Both the position numbers and the translations under genes were made by a program. 64,000 nt of DNA from Manduca sexta (Eukaryota > Arthropoda > Insecta > Lepidoptera > Sphingidae). The stretch covers positions 3,522,913 through 3,586,912 of the forward strand of contig NC_051131.1 of NCBI RefSeq assembly GCF_014839805.1, read 5' to 3'. Below are positions 26,837-39,700 of the stretch, one piece after another. The first letter of the stretch is position 1. The number at the start of each line of letters is the position of its first letter. A model generated the notes under the pieces. The model was not told the DNA's origin, searched no databases, and worked only from the letters and a program-made list of their open reading frames with translations.

Positions 26837-29800
26837 GTTAGCAATTAAGGCGATATTAGGCCTGTTCAACTCAAGATACCTTTGGCCAAGAATTCGCTAT
26901 GATACAAAATCACAAATGAATACAATACTTTCCTATAATATAAATAAAAAAAGAACAGAAACGTTCGTTGTGTATTATTTATTAAAATATGTTATTAATG
27001 GGAAACTATGTCAACATGAGATATAAAACTACGATAGCATAAATCAAACAAAACTTTTACTAAGAAATTGTATCATATTATGTCTCTCACCGCTGTGAAT
27101 ATAATAAAGACTTGCGAACTAAGTTTGAGGTTTTCTTTTGGAAGAGATAAATCGCGAGATAAGAGGACCTATCGTTACTTATTTCACAGAATAAATAAGG
27201 GCGTAATTTCGAGATCACAAGTTCAGGGGGTTTTGCGAGCAGGGGCGAAGCAATAAATACAATGATGTGAAAGCGCCGGGCTGGCTCCGACGACCTAACG
27301 AGCGCATCCCCCCGACGCAAAGTCTATACTTCTATTAGGAAACCACCCCCACGCCGCAGCACACTGAGGAAACAAGTCGCGCGGAAATATAAAATTGCAC
27401 ACACAGAATATCGTTGCATTCACACAATTCGATGCACTCAGGCAGTAGCGTTTCTTTTTGCCTTAGGCGGTACTTTGCGTTGGAGATAGATAAAATAGAA
27501 GTTTAAAGCAAGGTTGCTGTTTTCGAATACATGTTTTTATTATACTTAAAACAACATTCAATAAATGCATTACACCCTTTATTAGACACTTACGAATGCA
27601 TGCCGATGCACAAATGTATACTGTATGGAATTCATAAAGTCAATAACACGAATGTCAAAGTGTACAGAACGATGGAGTGGCACAAGGTGTACTGGGTGCA
27701 AGTGATGAGACATGGCATTAGCCAATCAAGGCATGCACGTAGCGCGTCGGTGACCGCATGTTTACAATGCAAATTCATGGAGCACCGGCCGCGCAGGCGC
27801 GCTCTAATCGCCCGACATGTCATGTGGAGCGCGACTACAACTAAACTTTCTTAGGGTAACTCGTGTACGTTCAACAATCTTGTTGCTTGCTGCGGCCGTA
27901 GTAGAAAAATGTTAATCATTCTCGGAACGACTATGAAAATCATTGAAAGCAGTGTTGAATTGGAAATCGACAATCGTAACATAAAGGACAAGTCATATTT
28001 CGTTTCCTATGAGAGAATATTTATTATAAAAATACTAAATCAAATATTCTCAATATAGGTTACCGACCACTTAACATAATTCACGATAGCTCAACTTCTC
28101 GTAATTAATTAGCGAACAAGAAAACCAACGTTTGATTGTAAACTATCAGACTGCAACAAATTATGATTATTTGCGAGCAGGATGTTATAGAATGGCAATA
28201 TTTATTAGTATCCCTTAAGCTGAGTACTCGACGCATATCGAGCGCATTCCGGTCTGAGGCACCGGGCATTTATCGCGCGAAGGGCCCTCGTCAGCGCTCC
28301 GCAATCTCCAGGCTACGCATGCTAATAAGCCCGCAATAGTTGGTCCACGGCTTATTTACCAACAAGGCCCCATTCCCATTAATCAATATACATTCACATT
28401 TTGAAACAATCATTTTGTTCGGCTTACATTCAAGCAATTTCACGCACTAAACTTTAAATGCTGCTTAATTAGCCAAATACATTCTAGTCCTCATTAGACT
28501 TACCTACTCGTTGTTGCAATTAACATATAATAATTACTTAATTACTTGACTAACACTTCTGCAACTTTCATGAATACTTTTGCATCATATTTAACACCGG
28601 GTCATAATTACACCTCTTGTAAATACCTAAATATATGTAATGTAAAAATCTGCTGCAGATCTATTCAACTACATAGTTTGAATTGCGCCTAAAATTACAT
28701 CAGTATAAGCTCTAATTTTTTTTAAATTACCATAGAATTTTGAAATCTGAGGAGTTCGAATAAAGACTTAAATTTGTATAATTTGACTCTAGCTACTGTA
28801 AAGACTATACAATTTACTGAAGCTGAAACGATAAAGACAAACCAAACACGCGTTGAATTGCCTAGCGAGCAGCACGACCGCAGCGGAGTCGCGGGCATAG
28901 TCACATAGCAAATTAGCACGGCGATGCGATAAGCAGTGAATGAAAGTTGGCAGATAACGCGCGGTGTCCAACAGAGTCAAGGTCACAAAAACGCGTTTGT
29001 TGTTACTAGCGCTGCCAACTAATGTGGCCACGTCCAGTTAACACGCTGCATGCACTTGTCATGTGTATACATTATCCAGACACAGTTTCATATCATCACA
29101 CGATGTAAGAACATTAATCATGCAGACGAATTCTCAACTATTAAATCGGTTAATAAAAATTACATATTTATATCGGGCTTAATAATCGTTTATGTTATTT
29201 TATTCTGGGTCTATAATGCACTCTCTAGAACATGGAGTATAATTAACAAACAAAAAACCCACCTCATTTACCGAAAACTAATTCGGACAGATATAGCGTC
29301 CCTAAAATTCTTTTAAAGTCATTATAATTAGTGTCTCGTCCAATAATTCATGTACTTAGACGTAAACTACTGAATCGTAATAAAGCGCTACAACTGCGCA
29401 GCCCCACAACAATGTATGCGGAATGTTCTTGGTACATCACCAGACAGGGGGGTATGCGCGCCTGCCACCACAACTTCGCGCGGAACTTATCGGCCGATGG
29501 AATTTCTATCGATCGAACAACGATAACAAAAAGAACTTTGCTCAACTATTTGTATGGTACAATGTACGTATTTAACAAAAGTTAACAGACAAACTTTTTG
29601 CAATTTCGTATTGTTTATTCCATAAACTTCGATTGGTTGAGTAACAAGTCAACAACCGATTTATGCGAAGATTCTAGCGACTATAAACTGCGAAGGTAAA
29701 TAGGACTTAGTGAAGGAAACATAAAATATCAAAAACGAACTTGCGAGTACAAACCGCACGTGTTAGAAATACAAAATCGATTTAAAACGCGTAAGAGTTA

Positions 29801-32800
29801 CAAAACACATGAATCAGTCGCTCAACAAGATAATAACTTGTGTCAATATACAAGCTACGGCGAGACATACGACAGCCTGCCGGACCTAACGCGAGTAACA
29901 AATAGTCGAGAAAGTGTTATGTAAGAGGACACCTGACCGATGACACACAACCATTTCACCTGGCCGATCAAACACTTGAGCGGAAATGGTCCTTATCACC
30001 CCTGTTTAGAGATGATATTAACACATCAAGGATGTTGATGTATAATCCAGAATGCCCCCCGGACGCATTAGTGACGACCGAGCACCCTTGTTTGAATACT
30101 GGCTCACGACAGTTTAACATTTTAAATCACATAATCCAATGAAACGGGTCTAGGTTCGTTAGAGCATGAGGCTGGAAGCGGACTAGCGGGGTTAAAGAGA
30201 TTTGAGAATTTATATTTCAAATTAATTTTAAATGAATTTAACGGTTAAATAACACCTTAAACTTTTCAAAAAGTTGGAGTTCGTGTTTGACTTTGTCAGC
30301 TTTTAGTTCAAATATAGTCAGTTTTCGGATTGGTATTGTGGAGATCACTCCAGTGTAAAGCCTAGTTTTAAAGGATTAGCTCTGTGTAATTTGCTCAATG
30401 ATAAAAAAGCTATATTTACTAAGTTAAACAAGCTGCAATTAGAAAGGCTTCACAGTGCAGTAACGTGAGCGGGCGCGGCGCGGCGTCGGCGCGGTGTTGC
30501 CGGCGACAGAGGGCAACAAAGTATCAATTTCTCCACTTCCCCACTTCCGACACAATTACGACACAATATTGTGGGGCTGTGGCGTTGTGGCGGCCTCACC
30601 GCAGTCCTATTGAAATCAATGCACTACGCAAATGACAAATCTCGTTATGGTTGTCTACTTCGGTTTCTTTGCAGTTTTAATCGAAGTTGCGAAATGGGCT
30701 AATTAGGATGCTGTCTTAATAATTTGATTCATTTTCATATTATCATACTTACTTATTGTCATCTAATATCAGACTTACAGTTTTATTAATCGAACCATAT
30801 GATTTATTTTCGCATAAACAACCTAACATTATTATGCGGCACCCCATTGACAGTGTAATAATTGACGGCAACTTTCACTAAAAGTTGACATTCATAAATT
30901 AATATACGTCAGTCAGCTGTCAACCTTTGACAATAGCAGGGGATTTACTGCGGCGCGTCCACAGGGCGAGCGGCCGGCGGGGCCGGCGGCGGATCCATCA
31001 GGCGCGATGTCAACACCCAATATTACAATATCCGCCACGGCATTAGCGCACTTGTGATGTATATTGCAACTCCATTTTGCATTTCAAGTACCCAAAGATA
31101 AATCGAACAAAATGGAAACACCATCCCACGTAACGCACCGTTTTATCTGACAATGTCGCAAATAAAAAACCCTAACATTTACAAAACAGGAAAAAATCTT
31201 TTGAAACGTGAAAGCTCTTGTCGCCGAGTGTTGGGTGGTATTAAAGACACTTTAGAGAAATTGTATTGCGTCACCCGCAACAATATGAACCACCCAGACT
31301 CGGAGTTTTGTCGCTCAAAGGCTTGCGCTGACGGATTAAACAGGGGTGCATTCTGGTATAAGACCGCGTGTTGCGTCATAATCATATGATACGCATGACA
31401 TTATCTTTTGCACTGGGCGCGTGCCAATCGGCGACGTCCAAAATGACTTCATTTCATTTATCATCACATCAAATTATGAGCTTAAATAAATGCCGTATCA
31501 AAAGAGGGATATATCTAAACAGTTAATGATTTAATTCACGAATTACATTGTGTTTATTGATATATAATAATGTCATTAATATTACGTCACTACCATAAGT
31601 CATTATTACTCTTGCATTTTCGTTTTTGAAAGCCGTGACCCTTATGACACACCTCGTCACTTCCCCTTATTTTCACAGCTGTGTTTAACAGTTTAAAGAA
31701 CAATCACTCTATTATTTTGATTGTACTGTTGTCCTACTATTGCTATTGTAAAGTTCTTGGGATTGACATACTCAAATATTCGAATTTACATTACATGTTT
31801 GACCAATTTAATCGAACCGTATTTATTATGTAGTGTGTAATGTAAATAAACATAGGTGTTGATAATGTAACGTGCGTTGCAGTATAGTCCGTTCGTCTGG
31901 CAGGTCGCACTGAGTCACGCATTGTGTAATCAACTACAAGGTCACCGCGGCGCGGACTGAGCCGCGAGTGACGGATATTCGCCGGCCGCCTGTTATCTGC
32001 AAGGGGCCCGAGCAACTACTTCCTCATATAGAAGCCCAATCAATTGTATTTATACCCAAGTAGTCTTAAAAATACTTACCACAAGCTCTATCAAAATACC
32101 ATGTGTAAATATGGCACAAGTAGAGCTGTATGTTTATTGTTATATGTTTTGATACACGAAATGTATGTTTAGGTAAATTGTGTTTACTAAAAAAATCTTT
32201 GCTGGCCATATTTGTTTACCATCTTCAAGAATGATAATATGTGCTGAAAATTAAACATAATATAATAGTTGTGACATAATATTTTTCTTTTTTTGGTGCC
32301 TACGCCATTTTTATGGTTATGGTCTATGCATATTCTATGGTTATATAATCTGTCCAATTAAAAAAAAAGGAGTACGTTAATAAAGTTTGCAAGATCCATC
32401 CAAGTATAATTTCAACACTATGTACAAATTTTAGATCTTAAATTAAGTATAATTATGTATCTTGACATTCTTGCTCCACACAACATTGCCCATTGGTCTT
32501 TTTCAAACTAATTCTACCTTGCTTATTACATAGGTTGTAAGCTACATCTCCGACCTTGATACAATCTACATGTTTCAGGTTATTGCCTCATCGACATAGC
32601 CGGGTGATTGTGTTAACTTTTTTGCGTAATCAAAGAATGTTTTAATCAAAATTATACATACTTTAAATGAAAAAGAAACACTGCTTCCATCAAAAATGAC
32701 ATAAAAAATATAATTCAATCGTATAAATAAAACATAACTTGTCAAATTGTTACACGAAAAAAGTGGCGCGTTTTAATTTCGCGAACCAACAACTCAATTA

Positions 32801-33562
32801 GTTCATACAAATGTAGATAATTGAGCCAGACTGCATTCCACTCGCAACACCAATTAACACCGCAAACGTCACCTTAGATAACTTTAAAATACTCCCGTGT
32901 ATTACGCATTGGTGCCGTATTTCAAGCATATATTAAGATAATATTTATGTGAACACTTTATCGCGGAAACGGCATTAAGTAATAAATGCAATTAATGCAC
33001 CGCACTCAAATAGAGCGAGGCAGTAAACATTATCGTCGTTTGCATGTTTCACCGAAAATTAACAGCGCATATTCTCGCTAAGGTTATTCGTGGACATAAA
33101 TATATAAATAAAATGGTTTAATTATCATAAACGTGATTACTATACCCACAAGTCAACAATTTACATGAATGATAATAATATTTAAGCATACTTGTTCCTA
33201 CAATTGCAGAGAGGCAACAAAAATACATGTCAGATGTGCTATATCATTAATCTAATTCGTTCAACAATATGTTATAATAAAGTAAACAGATCAAATCCCA
33301 ATGTACACTATTATCACAAACTTTGTTACAAAACCGTCTTCCACAAACAAAACAACACAAAACCTTGAAAATAGTACATAACTGCGTAAGCAGAAACGTT
33401 AAATACCAAGTAAGTTTCAAAAAAGTAGGATTATCAATCAAAAGTTTAGTATAGTAAGTATCAATATTAATTGTCACGTTTTAGTCACTTAGGCGGTATT
33501 TACCAGTAATATCTGCGCGTATTGCAATTATCCCCGACAAATAAGGTATTTTTAGTACTCAC

Positions 33563-33727
33563 CAGGGTCCGCGGCCAGCTGTCTGTACACTGCGAGCGCG
33601 ATGTCGTCCTCGCTGACGAAGTCCCACAGCCCGTCGCACGCCACCACCACGAAGTCTTCATCACCGTCGAGGTCCACTGTGGCGATCTCAGGCCGCGCGG
33701 TCACGTACGGCTTGTATTGCGCGTCAC
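33563..33727 (-). CDS. PP2C phosphatase coding exon 7 (ACDGLWD motif)
   Basis: 165 nt. With the preceding base it completes the IGD motif, then reads [20 protein letters not shown] and [16 protein letters not shown], and ends RQLAADP in phase 1. The Asp of CDGLWD is a metal ligand. Acceptor ACAG, donor GTGAGT. The good donor shows that at least one further coding exon exists downstream. Confidence 0.94.
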
Positions 33728-36700
33728 CTGTTGCAGATATTCAAATGAGCTGAAGGTGATTTATTTGGACAATTTAATGGAGGGTAAATCGCTTGCCTAA
33801 ATAGAGGAAACATAATTTTGATTCGTAAACACTGCCTAATAATACACACACATCATCATGCATTTATCCCCGAAGGGGTATGCAGAGGCGCAACCAGGGC
33901 ACCGACTTTTCGCCAAGTGTGTTCCGTCCCATGATGTGATAGGGGGCGAGCCTATCGCCATATCGGACTCAAATTTCAGACTCTGGGCTGATACTGAGCA
34001 GAAAAACCCTAATATCATTTTGCCCGACTCGCGATTCGAACCTAGGACCTCAGAGCGCTGCCGTACCGCGCATGCAGTACAACTACGCCACCGAGGCAGT
34101 CTACTATTAACGTACTGTACAAATCATACATTACGGTTTAACCTCATCTTAAACCTTTGGAAAGGAAAATTTCTATCAACACGTCAAATAGAAAAGTAGA
34201 CAACAGTAATCATCCAAAATTAACCATTTCTACACGTATAAATACAAACCTAAGGCGGTATTTCCACAAATCCCATTCGAGTCAACAATATAGTAGAGAT
34301 TATAATTAATTAAGCTACTTAAAAAAGCGGACACAAATACAAGAAATAATCTGGATATAGCCGTATGAAGAGCGGACATGTAGAAACAAATAAAAAATAA
34401 TTAACCTGCCACATGGCACATACTTCCGCCAAACATTATAAAAACATCACGTGGACAGGAAGATAGTGTATTTTTTTGCGTTTATAAATAGCAAAAAATA
34501 AATGACTTCATTATGACGAATAATATTCTAGACGCATGAAAGGTATATTTCGGCAGAACGTGATATGCCAGCCGAGACAAAAGGATTAAGTATGGGAAAA
34601 TATATCCCATAGTCAATGTGATTTAAATTATATTATTACTGGCTTTGTTCGCGTATTTGCTGGTGTTAAAATGTTTCTCGATGATAATATTCTCATGTAA
34701 AAAGCCTTCAGCGTTTGGATATAAATTTTATAATGAAATAAATAATTTTCGAGTTTACTTCATATACGTTAACTTACAAAGCAACATTAGTATTGATATT
34801 GTAGCTGTGTTTGAGCCTTTATCTGTGTGTAATTTTATTTGATTAACTTATTGGAAATCCATCGTATTTCTTGATTTTCCAAAGATTTTATGTTTACTGA
34901 AGGTTTCCTCAAATAGTTTTTAACGTGCTTTTAAGGAAAGGCTTTGAGCTTGTAAGGAAATAATACATTTTCCTTTTTAAATTGATTTTACATAAATGCC
35001 ACACCGGTCGTGCCGTCTCATTCATTTACTCAAAACAGAGTGCAGTGAATCTCTAACACGTAAAAATTATAGATGAATTTTCAATTAATCTCTAGATACA
35101 GTAAAATGCATGTTTTTGAACGCAAGTCAACAACTTGACATTCATAATATTACAATTATAGAAATGTACGCTCACTGCTGTCTAAAAGTAGAGAAATGAA
35201 TCATAATATGCCCTTGCTCTTTTAGATTTCACATCCATCGGCCAGTGACTCAGCGGATTGTTTTTAGTGTCCTTTTATTGGCAATAAAACACTTATGAAA
35301 TTCAATGACTAGTCATAATTCAGCTAATGTCTTGTAAATAAAACAGCGATTCAAGGAAAAAATAATTAATAAACTTAGATTCCATTTTTAGGACACTTTT
35401 ACTACGAGAACCATGAAAGGACTCAGCTCGACCAAGTGATACTCCGCCTTCAAGGAAAACCAGCGTGAGGTGGTTGGTATCTTGCAGTTGCGTTTTGTAG
35501 TCAGTGACATTGCCACAAGCTCAACCATTTCCTCTTCTCTAGTCCTACTGGTACTTCTTAAAAGTCGGTAACATCAATTTTTTCTCGCAGTGTAGTTCAT
35601 AACCCACCATTTCGTTCCCCTACATTCTACTATAAAATATGCAATTCATTTGATAAAGTCGTTTGTAGAAACAATACATTTGCAAGTACCATTATCGTAG
35701 CGTACAAAGATTACGGGATATTCACACCGCAATAACTTAAAGCATCCGAGGGGGAGCGATTCAACTTAATCTTGGTTGGAAAACAAAATCGATGCATTCC
35801 CATAAGCCGATAGTTGGGGCAAGCGGGCCATCGGGCCGACGCGACGAGCAGGGGCCTAGAGCTGTGAGAAAACGTCAACATTATGTTGTTACTGTCCCGT
35901 CCAACGTCGCCCTTCGATATTCCGATATAGCGTTAGAGATGTAATCGTATCGATAAAATTTCTGGTATTTTGGGAAGCTATTTTAGAAAGTGCTAAGTTG
36001 CAAATTTGCTAACTTAACAAATATATTTAAAAAAATCTTACTACGTCTCTCATTTGCAATACCACGCGCTTTAACTGCAATATAGTTTTACAGTTTCACG
36101 AAAGAACCGTGATATGTAACGACTTTCACATGTGCAATTTGTACAAAACGATAGCAATATAAAATTGCGTAGAGAATGACTGTATAGAACGAATGATTAA
36201 CGATAGACATGATCGATATCGAAATGAATTCGCGTCACTATATTGCAACGGGCGAGTGTCCAAGTGATCGATATTAGTGCGTGTGCGGTGCAGTGGGGTT
36301 GTAGCAACAGGAGGGCTCGGCTCCGGAGGGCTCGGAGGGCGCCGCGAAGGGTGACGCGACACGCGACACTATGGCGCCCGCCCGCCACACACTCAACTTG
36401 TTAATGAATGCACTGCCTCCATTGTTTCAACTGTTGTACGTGAGACACTAATATTCATTGTCAACTTTATTAATAGCACTGACGATGGCTGTATAATGAT
36501 TAACAAGTATTACTGATCGCTGTACGGTCTGTATCACTACAATCTTGAACTTTTATAAGACATACACATCGACAAGATTTTATTAAACTATATCTTGTCA
36601 TATATGTTACATGTACAATGTACATATATACATAAACTTATGGCTTTATTACCAAAGAATAAACAGAGACGTATTTCGAGCATTTTCATTTCATTTATGT

Positions 36701-39700
36701 TAAATCCGTGTCATCATGAGATGAAAACGGTTCTGTCGCCGTATCGAGTACAAATTCTAGGCCTGGGCAATTCAGATAGTTATAGGCAATTTACATATCT
36801 AGTCACAGGCCAACTATACTGTCACAAGTCTAACAAGGAGGTGTCACCGCGTAAAAACCTATACAATATAATCTCACATTGTAATTGTGACAAGTAACAA
36901 TATCATACTAAAAATCAAATATGTACTTAATATTCGCTAGGACATCAAACTCAGTTTTATTAGAAGAAAAAACTACACTCCTATCGAATCATCCTCCACC
37001 CGTGGCCCCAAAATAAAACGTACAGCAAAACATCATAAAATTACGAAACGTCATATCGCAGCATGGCATCCAGCCCTCTGAAGGGCAGGATACTACTAAC
37101 GATTTAATGGTTGGCACACGACTGTAATGACGCCGGCCGACAGCTCCTCGTGAAAAATGACTGCGCACCCGCAATAACAATATAACGACCGATTAACTCC
37201 CATGTTAAACGCCCTGTCGAGCTCAAGACGACCGGTGGCTTAAGCCCTTCTCTAACCCTAAGACGTCTAATTGTAGAAAATTCTATCGTAAATGAATAAG
37301 TAAAGCCGCGCTATTAAGTAACCCCATGACTTTCATAGCGAATGATAAGTTAGGGTGGAGGCCCGCCTTGTATCAAGGTCAAGTATTCGATTGGGCCACA
37401 CAATATCACGCATGGAATGGGGAATGTTGTAGTTTTAACTCCCTTGCGATGACCGAGCGGTCTGCATTCATAGATTATATTGCTTCGCTTATTTATTCAT
37501 AGGAATCACGTAACGGTTTGAAAATTTGGGGTCACAAAAATCACCGTGTCATTTAGGAACAAATTAAAATGTCAATGTTTATGTTCTCTTTAAAGTTAAA
37601 TACGATTAGTGCGATAAAAAGACGGAATAAGGAAAAACCCACTCGTTTAGTCATATACCCGTTAGAGCTAGTAAGTTAAGAATGACTGTAGAGTTTAGGT
37701 ATATATTTGTAATTTCATTGATCTTAAAAGATTGAAAAAAAAACTATAATAAGTACATTGGTACATGTATTCATTTGGTACGCATTCAAATACGATGCCA
37801 TAAAATATAAATGCTATTTCATATATTCTGCTATTCTAAGCGCAAAAGCGATATGTCAGGGTAACCTTATTTCGAGATAATCGAAATTTTGTAAATATAG
37901 TTTTATAGTTTGGTATGTAAAATTGAGATGGAGAAACTCTTTTGAGTTTTTTTTTAACAAGTTCTAAACAAGATATCGTTATTTAGATATGCAAGATATC
38001 ATTGGGTGGCCATTTCTTTAAGCTGTATGACGACATCAAAATCTTGATATTATTTTTTTTTTAAGATACCGCTTTTGAGCTTAGGACGGCAGTATTATAT
38101 TTCTACTATTAAAATTAACATATTTAATTTTTATTATTTAAATTATTTATTTCTCTTTAAAATTGAGATACAATCATTGTTTTAAATTACCGGTGATCTT
38201 TGCATTAGGCTCGCAGGCCTGTATCGCAAAGATCTATGAGTGGTCACATGTGAGCAATTTTGATTACCATCCATATTTTTAACTGTTATAAACGTAGTTT
38301 ATTAACTAAAACATATTATAGTTTAAGTTAAACTACAATGGCGAAATTTGGTTTGTAACATTTAATTAGCCCAAATAAATATATGTCGACGGCAAATAAT
38401 GGAACACATAAATTTTCAGTTGTTTGTAACTTTTTAAACCTCACAGAGCCGTAAAAGTTTATGGCCAACATAAAAGTAAATCTCGAACGACGGCCGGTAC
38501 ATTCGGTAAAGGCTACGGGTCTGCATAACACGCAATTTTTGCAGCCAAACATACAATTCACAGTTTATAAAATCGCTTTAACATGTCATTTGTATTAATA
38601 GGGTAGTTTCCTATGTTTAAAATAGTTTATTATCATATGTAACAGAAAGTAATATGAAATAGAATTTCTTCTGTGAAATCAGCATCAAAATTGGTTGAAA
38701 AATAAATCAATTATTCATATATAAAATATTGTTATGAGCAAAAGTGGGGGTGTGGTGGGGATAACGCGCTGTCCTTTTCTCACTCACGCAACGTTATGGC
38801 CGGTGGCACTAGCTGAAGTCACATTTCAATATTACTGTAATTTGACAACTTCCCTTTCCACCAAATTTCAAAGCTTTATAACTTAATTATTATTGCATGA
38901 ATTTCAAAAATTCTTTTTCCGATAGCTATTGGATAAAAACATTTTTGATAAATGTATTTTTAAAAAGTTGTCAACTACTCTATTATTTCATGACTGTATG
39001 AAACTGAATAGGCCAAGTTTATACAAACATGCAATTTAATTTTTAATATTTGCTTACAATGAGTGTCAATGTTGACATTAATTTCGCTTTCCGGGTAATA
39101 AGGAAACTCAAATTTTAGGAAAACATTACCTAAGGACGGCGCGGGCGCCGGAATACTACGAACTCAAATTGTTATTATGCGCCAAATGTCACACTGTGGC
39201 CTTACGGAAATTCTTTAATGTTGAAATTGCATTCAAGAAACTATGCGCAACTTCGTACACTCAAGTGAGGGCTTACATGCAAGCGACTCAACCACTTTTT
39301 ATACCTAATATTTAAAATCATCCTAAAGCAATTGGAATAGAGTTAAATATAAAACGTTTTTTTACTTAAATAATCCTTACATTTGCTCGCGCTTATTAGT
39401 AGCCTGAGCAATGTGAAATGACTTTCGCTTGAAAAATGATTCAACACAGCAATGATATTTAAATTTGTTGTCATTCATTTGCATGAGTCGAAAAAAGCTC
39501 GATCAATCTCATTTATATTTCCCGTTTGTGTATATTATATAGCAAGTAACATTTCTCAAAACGGAATCATATGTTCCGTATGTCAATGGTATATAAATGA
39601 ATGTATGCACAGTAAAATAAAAATATTATCCTTTTAAAAAAATAATAATAACTTTTATTTATATACTAGATTTCGCCCGCAGGTTCTTGTTCGAGCAAAA

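Larger units (their letters stand above)
19990..33562. other. Gene-free stretch downstream of the last visible phosphatase exon
   Basis: Probably intron and/or downstream region of the minus-strand phosphatase. It holds one MITE, one decayed repeat and small GC patches (24.54-24.60, 30.46-30.60, 30.94-31.01 kb). I looked for the missing SxDNI exon by eye and did not find it. Confidence 0.45.

Noticed and set aside
28975..28984. Nuclear-receptor site TCAAGGTCA
   Set aside because: A nine-base match is expected by chance about once in a window of this size; no supporting context.
33858..34199. 113-codon plus-strand frame
   Set aside because: Translation of a SINE.
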